This document shows positions 49,773-58,196 of a stretch of 64,000 nucleotides of DNA, in pieces. This stretch comes from Bacteroides sp. CAG:545 (GTDB lineage: Bacteria; Bacteroidota; Bacteroidia; Bacteroidales; UBA932): the NCBI GenBank assembly GCA_000432515.1, contig HF996035.1:63681-127680 (forward strand). The letters run 5' to 3'. The notes beneath the pieces are model-generated. The model had not been told where the DNA came from. It did no database searches and worked only from the letters and a program-made list of their open reading frames with translations. Position 1 is the stretch's first letter; each line of letters begins with the position of its first letter. A program made the position numbers and the translations under genes.

Positions 49773-52574
49773 ATGATGAAAAAACAGATATTCATTACCC
49801 TGGCTCTCCTGTTGCTGTCAGCCTCACTCTCCTTTGCACGAGAAATAAACCCGATCAGGGATACCGTCCTTTTCCTGGGTTACGACAAGTCTGTCAGCAC
49901 GGACCTATCAACAGTCAGCGCTTCCAGCATAGGGGTACAGGCCCTTCAGATTGTCCGTGGAAGACAGGCACTTGCAAGCATAGCCGGAATGCTTCCCGGA
50001 GTGAATGTGACAAGCGGAGGAAATCTTCCGGACAACGGACAGGCAATGTTTGTCAGGGGAAGGGGCTCCTTCTCGGGCAACAATGTGATGTACATAGTTG
50101 ACGGTGTCGAGAGATCTCCGGCGTTCATCGGAGCAGAAGAGGTAGAGAACATCACGGTTCTCAAGGATGCCGCCGCAATCGCAATCTACGGAAACAGGGG
50201 AGCGGACGGAGTGATTGTCATCACGACCAAGAGGGGACATACTCCGGGAATGAGAATCAATGCCGAATACAGTTTCGGCGTCCAGACCCCGTTTGCAATG
50301 CCTCAGATGGCGGACGGCCTTACCTATGCCAATGCAGTTAATGAGGCACTTGCCAATGACGGCCTTCAGCCGAGATACACGGCTGCCGACCTTAAGGGAA
50401 TCGCACAGGGCAGTTCTCTCTTTCCTTCGGTGGACTGGCAGAAGGAAGTTCTCAGGAAGACGGCATTCGTCCACGACCTGAACGTTTCCATGGAGGGAAA
50501 GGAGAAACGCTTCCGCTATTATGTGCTCGCCAACTACAACGGCTACGATGGCCTGTTCAACAACACAAGGATGAATGACGGCTACAGCACCCAGTTCCAG
50601 AATTCCTGTCTCAAACTCAGGACCAACCTTGAATCGGAAATGACAAGGACCACCCGAATCAGGATCAATATGATGGGTCGTCTCTCTCAGACACAGCAGC
50701 CTTACGCGGGAACCTATGTCTCGGGAATCTACACCACTCCGGCAATCGCTTTCCCTCTCAAGTCCGAGGACGGTCTCTGGGCACGGTCGGAACTCTTTGC
50801 GAATCCTCTTTCGACCTACACCCAGAGTGGATATTCGGTTTCTCTCCAGAGAACCCTTCTTGCTGATATCTCGATCATCCAGGACCTGTCGATGCTGACA
50901 CCGGGACTCTCCCTGACACTCAAGGGCGCATTCGACAACAGTGCGATGATCAATGACAACAGGTCAAAGACCTACAAGTATGCAAAGATGACCTACGGCC
51001 GGGACGATAATGGAGACGTTCAGAAACTCAACTGGTCCGAATACGGCAATGACACCGACCTGTCCTTCTCATCTGCTCTTGCAGGCGGAAGCAATGTCAA
51101 CAATAATTTCTCCGTAACGGCAATGGCTGACTACGACAGGACCTTCGGCAAGAATGGCGTGAAGGCTTCCTTCATCTGGTCGATGGACAGATGGAAGAAC
51201 AGGGGAAAGTGCAATGTGTATTCCTACAATGATTTCATCCTCAGGGCAGGATATGACTACGACCACAGATATCTCGTGGATGTAGTGGCGACCTGCTCAG
51301 GCAGTGCTTTCCTCGAGAAAGGAAAGAAATATCGTTTCTATCCTGCCGTTTCCGCAGCCTGGATCATCTCGAACGAGTCTTTCCTCAAGGATGCTTCCGG
51401 ACTCGACCTTCTGAAGCTTCGCGCAAGCTATGGAATCACCGGTTACGATGCAAGGCTGGGTTACGGTCTGGACACTCCGAACAACGGCGGTGGCAGTGGA
51501 TTTGTTGCAATGGTCGGCTCGTCCGAATCCGGAATGATGCAGGGCTCCTACCCTTCTTACGGGGCTCTCCCGGAAACGGACTTCAAGGCCAATGTAGGAA
51601 TCGATCTTCGGGCCTTCGGAGGTCTTGAGGTAAGCATTGATGCCTTCCGCAACCACAGGAAACATCTGAAGGTGTCATCCTCCGGAGTATATTCCTCATT
51701 GCTCGGCCTCGGCTCGCCGTACATTTTCAACGGAGAGACCCTGAACTGGGGAGGCGAACTTTCCGCAAGCTGGAGCCAGACGGTCGGAGATTTCTCCTGG
51801 CACATAGGAGGCTGCATTTCCTACACTAAGGACAAGATTCTTGAAATGGGTGAGGAATACCATCCTTACTCCTATATGTACCGGACCGGTCACTCCATCA
51901 CGGCTCTGACCCTCTATACCAGCGACGGCCTCTACAGCACTTCCGATTTCGATTCCAAGGGCAATCTGCTTCCGAAATACCCTCACAGCACCCTCGACGG
52001 AAAAGGAGTGCAACCGGGAGACATCCGCTACAAGGACATCAGCGGGGATGGCGTGATTGACGTGAATGACAAGCAGTATATGGATCAATACCACACCCTT
52101 CCTTCAGCCGTTTACGGTATCCAGTTGGGATTCAAATGGAAGGGTCTGGGTTTCGAGGCCACTTTCGACGGACGCATCAACCAGTATGCCATGCTCACAA
52201 CCGGGTCAATTTACTGGCCGCTCTACAATGATGACAAGAACATCTCGATGCACTATTACAACAACCGCTGGACACCGGAAAACCAGAATGCCCGCTATCC
52301 GCGTCTGACCACCCTGAGCAACGGGAACAACTTCCAGGGAGGAAGTGATTTCTGGGTTGAAAAGTCCGACTGGTTCAAGCTCCGCTCGGTCTATGTTTAC
52401 TACGGATTCCAGTCAGAGGCATTGATGAGGGCGAAATTCCGTGAGATTTCCATTTTCTTCCGGGGACTGAATCTCTTCTCTGCTGACAGAATCAAGATTT
52501 TCGACCCTGAGTCCATATCCCTTGGTTATCCTTCCGTGAGGTCATTCTCTTTCGGACTTAAATTCACATTCTAA
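49773..52574 (+). CDS. susC: SusC-family TonB-dependent transporter lacking the N-terminal carboxypeptidase-like domain, PUL 2 pair B
   Basis: A 933-residue outer-membrane transporter. Leader MMKKQIFITLALLLLSASLS, cleaved near FARE. Only about 35 residues separate the leader from the plug (SIGVQALQIVRGRQALASIA, FVRGRGSFSGNNVMYIVDGV, ITVLKDAAAIAIYGNRGADG); the CarboxypepD_reg domain found in the other two SusC proteins is missing. The barrel is otherwise complete and ends FSFGLKFTF. Such short SusC forms occur but are the minority. Followed 10 bp later by its own SusD. Confidence 0.92.
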   Translation: MMKKQIFITLALLLLSASLSFAREINPIRDTVLFLGYDKSVSTDLSTVSASSIGVQALQIVRGRQALASIAGMLPGVNVTSGGNLPDNGQAMFVRGRGSFSGNNVMYIVDGVERSPAFIGAEEVENITVLKDAAAIAIYGNRGADGVIVITTKRGHTPGMRINAEYSFGVQTPFAMPQMADGLTYANAVNEALANDGLQPRYTAADLKGIAQGSSLFPSVDWQKEVLRKTAFVHDLNVSMEGKEKRFRYYVLANYNGYDGLFNNTRMNDGYSTQFQNSCLKLRTNLESEMTRTTRIRINMMGRLSQTQQPYAGTYVSGIYTTPAIAFPLKSEDGLWARSELFANPLSTYTQSGYSVSLQRTLLADISIIQDLSMLTPGLSLTLKGAFDNSAMINDNRSKTYKYAKMTYGRDDNGDVQKLNWSEYGNDTDLSFSSALAGGSNVNNNFSVTAMADYDRTFGKNGVKASFIWSMDRWKNRGKCNVYSYNDFILRAGYDYDHRYLVDVVATCSGSAFLEKGKKYRFYPAVSAAWIISNESFLKDASGLDLLKLRASYGITGYDARLGYGLDTPNNGGGSGFVAMVGSSESGMMQGSYPSYGALPETDFKANVGIDLRAFGGLEVSIDAFRNHRKHLKVSSSGVYSSLLGLGSPYIFNGETLNWGGELSASWSQTVGDFSWHIGGCISYTKDKILEMGEEYHPYSYMYRTGHSITALTLYTSDGLYSTSDFDSKGNLLPKYPHSTLDGKGVQPGDIRYKDISGDGVIDVNDKQYMDQYHTLPSAVYGIQLGFKWKGLGFEATFDGRINQYAMLTTGSIYWPLYNDDKNISMHYYNNRWTPENQNARYPRLTTLSNGNNFQGGSDFWVEKSDWFKLRSVYVYYGFQSEALMRAKFREISIFFRGLNLFSADRIKIFDPESISLGYPSVRSFSFGLKFTF

Positions 52575-52584
52575 TTCTCGTCAT

Positions 52585-54237
52585 ATGAACAATATAATGA
52601 AATATATGGCTCTTTCGGCAGCCCTGATTGCCGGCCTGGGTTCCTGCGATTTTCTCGAACAGACGGAAAATACCTACCAGACCACCGCCTATCAGTTCAG
52701 TTGTTTTGAAAACGTGAAGAAAGTCTGCTCCCACGTTTACAGCTATCTTGATGTTGACACCGAATGGCTGTGGACAACCCAGAGCAGCGCCACCGACGAT
52801 GCTGTGTATGCGTGGGAAAGCAATGGAATCAAAACCTATTATGACGGGACCTGGAGTCCCCGCAACACAATCAACGACTGCTTCTCTCATTACTATGCAG
52901 GCATAGCACAGGCCAACTATTTCCTTGAGAATGCACCTGACGATTTCCCTCAGACGCAGTACCTGGAAGATTACAAGGACAGGATGCAGCAGTTGAAAAA
53001 CTATCCCTACGAAGTCCGTTTCCTGCGTGCCTGGTATCATTTTGAACTGATGCGACGCTACGGTGACATCGTCCTGATGGATCATAGCGCCGACCCGGCA
53101 AAGGTCAATGAAATGGTTCCTTCGGATTTTCACACTGTGACAGAGTGGATTGTAGGAGAACTGGATGAGATTACACCGAAACTCCCGGTGAGCTATGCGG
53201 AATTTGTCACCGGAAGGACAAACAGAATCACAAGGGGAGCGGCAATGGCCTTCAAGGCGAGGGTACTTCTCTACGATGCCAGTCCGCTTCACAATCCGAC
53301 CGGAGACAAAACCCGCTATGAAAAAGCTGCGGCAGCAGCCAAAGATGTCATTGACAGTGGTTGGTATTCCCTTGTCAAAGAACAGAAGATCAACAACTTC
53401 AATGCAAAGGGTTACATATTCGGAATCATCCGTTCTGCAAGCAACGGTCTTGAAAGATCCAATTTCCCAATGGGAGTGGAGGGCGGAAATTCAGGAGCTT
53501 GCCCGTCGCAGAACCTTGCCGAGGCATTCGACCTGCTGGACGGTACTCCTTTCGACTGGGACAATCCTGCCCACCGTGCCATCGCACTCGACCCGTCAAA
53601 GAGAGACCCGCGTTTTGCAGAGACTTTCTATGTCAACGGCTCGATGTTCAAGGGTAAACCTCTGGAAATGTGGGAAGGCGGACAGAACGCACTCCCGAAG
53701 AAAGGTGCGACCCCGACTTCCTACTACCTGCGCAAGAACCTCATAGAGGAGACCTCGTTCGTGACTGGAAATTCGATTTCATACCCTCACATCTATCCCA
53801 TCATCCGATTTGCGGAAATGTACCTGATTTACGCCGAGGCCCTTTACCTTGCGACAGGTGATGCCTCTTTCAAGGGAAGTCTGGGACAGGTGAACTACAC
53901 TATGTCTCCGCTGGAAGCCCTGAATGCCGTCCGTGCAAGGGCAGGTGTCGGTCAGGTGGGTGCGACGACTGATTTCCTGAAGACCGTTCAGAAAGAAAAC
54001 CGCGTCGAGTTCGCCTTTGAGAATCATCGTTTCTGGGACACAAGAAGATGGAAACTCCAGTGCGGGGATACCCAAATCTACGGTCTTTCTCTCGTGAAGG
54101 ATGAGGCGAGCGGGACAGTGACTTACACAAAGACCCTTGTACAGACAAGAAAATGGGATGACAAATACTATCTCTACCCTTATTCCGATTACGAAAGATA
54201 CAAAAACTCCAATCTCCAGGTCAATCCCGGATGGTAG
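52585..54237 (+). CDS. susD: SusD-family lipoprotein, PUL 2 pair B
   Basis: A 550-residue surface lipoprotein. Leader MNNIMKYMALSAALIAGLGS then CDFLEQTENTYQT, with lipobox GLGSC. The SusD signatures include KNYPYEVRFLRAWYHFELMR, GDIVLMD, and the C-terminal VQKENRVEFAFENHRFWDTR followed by RWKLQCG. It ends in NLQVNPGW. It differs strongly from the pair A SusD and presumably binds a different part or size of ligand. Confidence 0.92.
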   Translation: MNNIMKYMALSAALIAGLGSCDFLEQTENTYQTTAYQFSCFENVKKVCSHVYSYLDVDTEWLWTTQSSATDDAVYAWESNGIKTYYDGTWSPRNTINDCFSHYYAGIAQANYFLENAPDDFPQTQYLEDYKDRMQQLKNYPYEVRFLRAWYHFELMRRYGDIVLMDHSADPAKVNEMVPSDFHTVTEWIVGELDEITPKLPVSYAEFVTGRTNRITRGAAMAFKARVLLYDASPLHNPTGDKTRYEKAAAAAKDVIDSGWYSLVKEQKINNFNAKGYIFGIIRSASNGLERSNFPMGVEGGNSGACPSQNLAEAFDLLDGTPFDWDNPAHRAIALDPSKRDPRFAETFYVNGSMFKGKPLEMWEGGQNALPKKGATPTSYYLRKNLIEETSFVTGNSISYPHIYPIIRFAEMYLIYAEALYLATGDASFKGSLGQVNYTMSPLEALNAVRARAGVGQVGATTDFLKTVQKENRVEFAFENHRFWDTRRWKLQCGDTQIYGLSLVKDEASGTVTYTKTLVQTRKWDDKYYLYPYSDYERYKNSNLQVNPGW

Positions 54238-54284
54238 GACAATTTTACAGACACAATATTAACAACACTTTTAATCAAACTTTT

Positions 54285-55934
54285 ATGAAGCTCAAAAATT
54301 TGTTCCTGAGCGCTCTTTGCGTGATTTCGCTTGGAATGCTCTACTCTTGTACGGAAAAAACTCCTGAGGGACCTGTCTATTCGGACAAACCTTTTGATGC
54401 AATTTCCCTTGAAATTGACGGAGAGACAGTTGAAGGCGTTGTCGTTGACAACACCGTTTCCTTCCGCTTCACTACTGCCGAGAACTTCTCTGCAGCAAAG
54501 CTCATCCTCAATGTGAATGACGGATGGAAACTCGTTTTCCCTGCGGATCCGGACAACTATGATGTAAGCACCGACCCGAACATCTACTTCACCGACCCTA
54601 ATGGAAAGAAAGTTAAGTATGTCGTGACCATCACTTCAAATGCCCTTCCTGTGGCTGACGGTTCAAAAGTGTCAGTGGAAGGCGGATATGCAGTGAATTA
54701 CAATGTGGCTACAAAGGCATTCGTCATCACTTACGCAGCCGGAATGGACCGCAGCAAGGTTACCCTTGTCTTCGGTGAAGGGGCATTGATGGAGGGAGCC
54801 AAGGTGGAAAATCCAACCGTTGACCTTTCAGAAGGTCCTGCAGAAATTTCCATCACAGTTGGTACCACAACAAAGAAATTCCCTGTCAGCATCGACTATT
54901 CCGCCGTTCTTGGAGATCCGAAAGCCTGGGGCTTCGAGGAAACTACTACCGATGCACAGAGGGCAAAGATTCCTTCTTTGACAGTCCTCAATTCCAAAGC
55001 TTTGAAGAAACAGGTACCTGCACCTAACACCGGGACAGAGACACAGGCTTGGTGGGAGAACACCGGCTATGAGGACCAGATTGCAAAAATGGGTCTTCTG
55101 GGTGACTATGATGCCAGCAAGGCAATGGTTGATATGACTACCTGCGATTTCACTATCGTTACTTTCAACGAGCGTGACTACAAGGGCAAGATCATCTCCG
55201 ACGCGACTGCCGTCAAGAGTGGAAAATCAGCTGAAAGTGTAAATTCCCTGATTACAATGAGCGGCTGTCCTGCTGCCTGGACCTGCTGGGTGAAATCCGA
55301 AGGAAAGATCGTTTCCAAGGCATCCCCTTCCTGGTGGACAGGCGTGAAGGCCAAAGGAACGTCCCACGGTCTTTGCTTCGGCTTTGACTCAAATGGCAAG
55401 ATGGGCCTGAAGCGAATCACCCCTGACCCTAGTGCAGACATCTTCCACGTCCTTGGTGACTTCAGGAAGGCTTCCGACTTCGGTTTCGACTATGGAACCA
55501 AACTTGATGACACGTCATACGCTCCTTTCAGGGATGACTTCAAGGTTGAAGGTGAGGACTGGGCCGTTACAGGCGCTGCATATTTCAACCCTGCACTCGT
55601 TGTCGATGGCTACAAGGTCCGCTTTGCAGACGCTATGGCAAACGACGGTGACACCGAGGTCCTCGGACAGGGCTTCAATGGCACAAGGTCACGCTGCTTC
55701 ATCGGCCGCACAATCGACAACAAACTCGGCCTTGCAACCATCAACGACAAGACTATGACCATTATGCAGGGTGCATACGTCCTTGCAGACCTCGGCTGGA
55801 CCGATGTTTACTATGTCGGTGGTGACAACTATCAGGCAGATTCATTCCAGCCTACAATCGTCATCGACGGTAAAGTAGTAGCCGGACAGGAAGGTCAGAT
55901 GGCCAAATATGTCATTGCATTCGAGGCGAAATAA
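54285..55934 (+). CDS. Lipoprotein with Ig-like repeats and a NAGPA-like C-terminal domain
   Basis: A 549-residue lipoprotein (MKLKNLFLSALCVISLGMLY, lipobox MLYSC). Two or three beta-rich modules (about 25-205: FDAISLEIDGETVEGVVVDN, YAVNYNVATKAFVITYAAGM) resemble surface binding-protein repeats of the DUF5018 kind. The C-terminal 250 residues resemble phosphodiester glycosidases (NAGPA fold): NPALVVDGYKVRFADAMAND, RSRCFIGRTIDNKLGLATIN, then YVLADLGWTDVYYVGGDNYQ. The position normally occupied by a DGGGSS-type loop reads GGDNYQ, so activity may be altered or lost. It occupies the place of a surface glycan-binding protein after SusD. ATG 54285 gives the lipoprotein leader; the longer frame overlaps the SusD stop. 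Confidence 0.6.
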   Translation: MKLKNLFLSALCVISLGMLYSCTEKTPEGPVYSDKPFDAISLEIDGETVEGVVVDNTVSFRFTTAENFSAAKLILNVNDGWKLVFPADPDNYDVSTDPNIYFTDPNGKKVKYVVTITSNALPVADGSKVSVEGGYAVNYNVATKAFVITYAAGMDRSKVTLVFGEGALMEGAKVENPTVDLSEGPAEISITVGTTTKKFPVSIDYSAVLGDPKAWGFEETTTDAQRAKIPSLTVLNSKALKKQVPAPNTGTETQAWWENTGYEDQIAKMGLLGDYDASKAMVDMTTCDFTIVTFNERDYKGKIISDATAVKSGKSAESVNSLITMSGCPAAWTCWVKSEGKIVSKASPSWWTGVKAKGTSHGLCFGFDSNGKMGLKRITPDPSADIFHVLGDFRKASDFGFDYGTKLDDTSYAPFRDDFKVEGEDWAVTGAAYFNPALVVDGYKVRFADAMANDGDTEVLGQGFNGTRSRCFIGRTIDNKLGLATINDKTMTIMQGAYVLADLGWTDVYYVGGDNYQADSFQPTIVIDGKVVAGQEGQMAKYVIAFEAK

Positions 55935-55947
55935 TTTCTGAACCATT

Positions 55948-58191
55948 ATGCTCCGAACAGGCAGATATTTTCTTATGCTTGCAGCGGCAGGACTTTCTCT
56001 TGCCGCCTGCAGGCGGTCTGAAGTTCCCTCTTCAGAGATTCCTGACGGTTCTTTCGAGGTTTCGGTCGAAGGAATGCCTCAGGAGATGGAGGACTGGGAC
56101 TGCATAGTCTATTCTTTCAAGGGTGAAGACTGCGTGGATGTGGCCGAGGGATCTTCCAAACGACCAGCCACGGTGCTCACTTCCGGGGAGAGGATGAATG
56201 TCATCGCTTCAGACAGGATGGAAAAATTTGTCATAGGGGCAAGGACGGAGGGACTTCCTCTGTCATCCTACTTTTTCTATCCCAAGGACACGGCCTCGGA
56301 TTTGCCGGGGCTGTGGCATTGGGACGGAAAGTCTTCTCAAGCCTATGCTTCGGCGGTGCCTCTGACTCTTTTTACCCCGTCGTTCACTATGACTGTCACG
56401 GGAGCTCCTCAGACTTTTGTTTCTGCCAGGACGACAATCTCAGGCCTTGCGGACAGGATTTCCCTGCCGGGATGGATTGCTTCGGCAAAGGACGGTGGCT
56501 GGTCGAAGACCTTTGAGGTGACAGGAGAAACGCCTGAGACAGGGTCTTTCCTGATGCCGATGTGTGGGGATGGTGACTGGATTCTGCCGGTGGACCTGAA
56601 GATTGACGGCCTGGAAACCGACAGGATTGACATATCCCTCACCAAACCTCTTGTCATGGGATGCAGTCTCTCCCTTGAACTGGATTTCTCCAGATTCGAG
56701 ACTGACGGACTTCTCGCCTGCTGGGTGAAAATGTCTTCCGCAGACTCTGCACAGCCTGAAGTCTGGGGAAAGACGGTCCAGCTGAAGGAAGTCCTCAAAA
56801 AGAATATTCATTACAGCGTGAGCGTTCTTCAGGGCGACGGACAGTGGAAGGAGGCCTTTGTGCACGATGCCCTTGTGTCGGATGCTCCGAACCATCACAC
56901 CCAGATCTGGAATGACTGGGACAACTCCAAGAGACTGCGCGACACTGCCAGTTTCGTGAATTTTACCGCGGATTTTGATTCTCCCGTGACAATCAGGGTG
57001 AAGAAACTCAGCGGATCCTACTCAAGCGTGAAAGTGCGCCCGACCCTCTCGGGAATCGTTCCGGTGGCCGTGGATGCCAACACGATCGAACTCACCATAC
57101 CTTCCTGGCAGGCCAGGAAGTTCTCCATTGAATATGACGGGGACCGTTTCCACAATCTGATGGTCCTGCCCGAGAAACCGGATCCGGACAGACCTGACCC
57201 CGAAAATCTCCCTTCAAATGTCATCTACTACGGTCCCGGAGTGTGGAATCCGCAGTGGATTACCCTGAGGGACAACCAGACACTTTACATAGACGAGGGT
57301 GCCGTCGTCTATGCCAAAATCAATTCGGTCGGTGACAACACGGCCATCAAGGGCAGGGGAGTGCTCTCAGGAGCACGTCTCCCCCACACTGGAGACAGAT
57401 ATGCCAGCGGCTACCAGTTGATTGAAACCAATGCTACAAAAACCGGCACCCGCAACGGTTTCACGGTAGAGGGCATAACCGTCGTTGATTCTCCGAGCTG
57501 GACTTTTTCGATTTACCGCACTGACAATGTCCGAATCGAGAACACGAACATAATCTGTTGGATTCTGAACGGGGACGGAATCGATTTGTGTTCCGTCAGC
57601 GATGCCTTAATCCGGGGCTGCTTCATCAGGACTTATGATGACTGCATTACCCTGAAGGTCAATCATCTTTCCCTTGATGATACCAAAAACATCACCATTC
57701 AGGACAACCTCATCTGGGCTGACTTTGCCGGTGGCATCGTCGTTGGTCCGGAAAGCGGCTCAACACAGACCGGATGCATCCACGATGTGCTTGTTTCGAA
57801 CTGCACCATGCTTGATTATCCGACAATAAACAGCAATTACTCCAATGACGACCGTGGAGGTCTGTGCATCAGCCAGTATCCTTCGGGCGGTACAACATCC
57901 GGCACTATTTCAGACATCAGCTTCCAGGACATCGTCATTGACAACATCCGTCCGAACGGCCGGCCTGTTTCAGTCTGGCAGAAACCATCGCAGGGAGGCT
58001 GCCTGATGGAAAGAGTGAAGTTCTCGAACATATCCATCCTTTCGGATACAGGGTGCGGAATCTCTACGGTGGTCTCGAATGGAAACACAATCAAAGGCTT
58101 GGAAATCAAGAATGTAACCTACAATGGGACGTTGATTCAGAACACTTCCCAATGGCTGGTCAGCGGTGATAATATAGAAATTGAATATTAA
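55948..58191 (+). CDS. Lipoprotein: adhesin-like N-terminal region fused to a GH28/GH49-like beta-helix
   Basis: A 747-residue lipoprotein (MLRTGRYFLMLAAAGLSLAA then CRR). Residues about 25-280 look like a fimbrillin/Mfa-type transthyretin fold (FEVSVEGMPQEMEDWDCIVY, a bare VTGETPETGSFLMPM strand), which I place with low confidence. Residues about 300-410 share IWNDWDNSKRLRDTASFVNF with the paralogue at 60014. From about 425 follows a right-handed beta-helix: VIYYGPGVWNPQWITLRDNQ, IKGRGVLSGARLPHTGDRYA, ICWILNGDGIDLCS, YDDCITLKVN and GGIVVGPESG. The NGDG and DDC motifs fit GH28-type catalysis, but the GHG motif is absent (GGIVVGPES). Substrate unknown. Confidence 0.7.
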   Translation: MLRTGRYFLMLAAAGLSLAACRRSEVPSSEIPDGSFEVSVEGMPQEMEDWDCIVYSFKGEDCVDVAEGSSKRPATVLTSGERMNVIASDRMEKFVIGARTEGLPLSSYFFYPKDTASDLPGLWHWDGKSSQAYASAVPLTLFTPSFTMTVTGAPQTFVSARTTISGLADRISLPGWIASAKDGGWSKTFEVTGETPETGSFLMPMCGDGDWILPVDLKIDGLETDRIDISLTKPLVMGCSLSLELDFSRFETDGLLACWVKMSSADSAQPEVWGKTVQLKEVLKKNIHYSVSVLQGDGQWKEAFVHDALVSDAPNHHTQIWNDWDNSKRLRDTASFVNFTADFDSPVTIRVKKLSGSYSSVKVRPTLSGIVPVAVDANTIELTIPSWQARKFSIEYDGDRFHNLMVLPEKPDPDRPDPENLPSNVIYYGPGVWNPQWITLRDNQTLYIDEGAVVYAKINSVGDNTAIKGRGVLSGARLPHTGDRYASGYQLIETNATKTGTRNGFTVEGITVVDSPSWTFSIYRTDNVRIENTNIICWILNGDGIDLCSVSDALIRGCFIRTYDDCITLKVNHLSLDDTKNITIQDNLIWADFAGGIVVGPESGSTQTGCIHDVLVSNCTMLDYPTINSNYSNDDRGGLCISQYPSGGTTSGTISDISFQDIVIDNIRPNGRPVSVWQKPSQGGCLMERVKFSNISILSDTGCGISTVVSNGNTIKGLEIKNVTYNGTLIQNTSQWLVSGDNIEIEY

Positions 58192-58196
58192 ACAAT

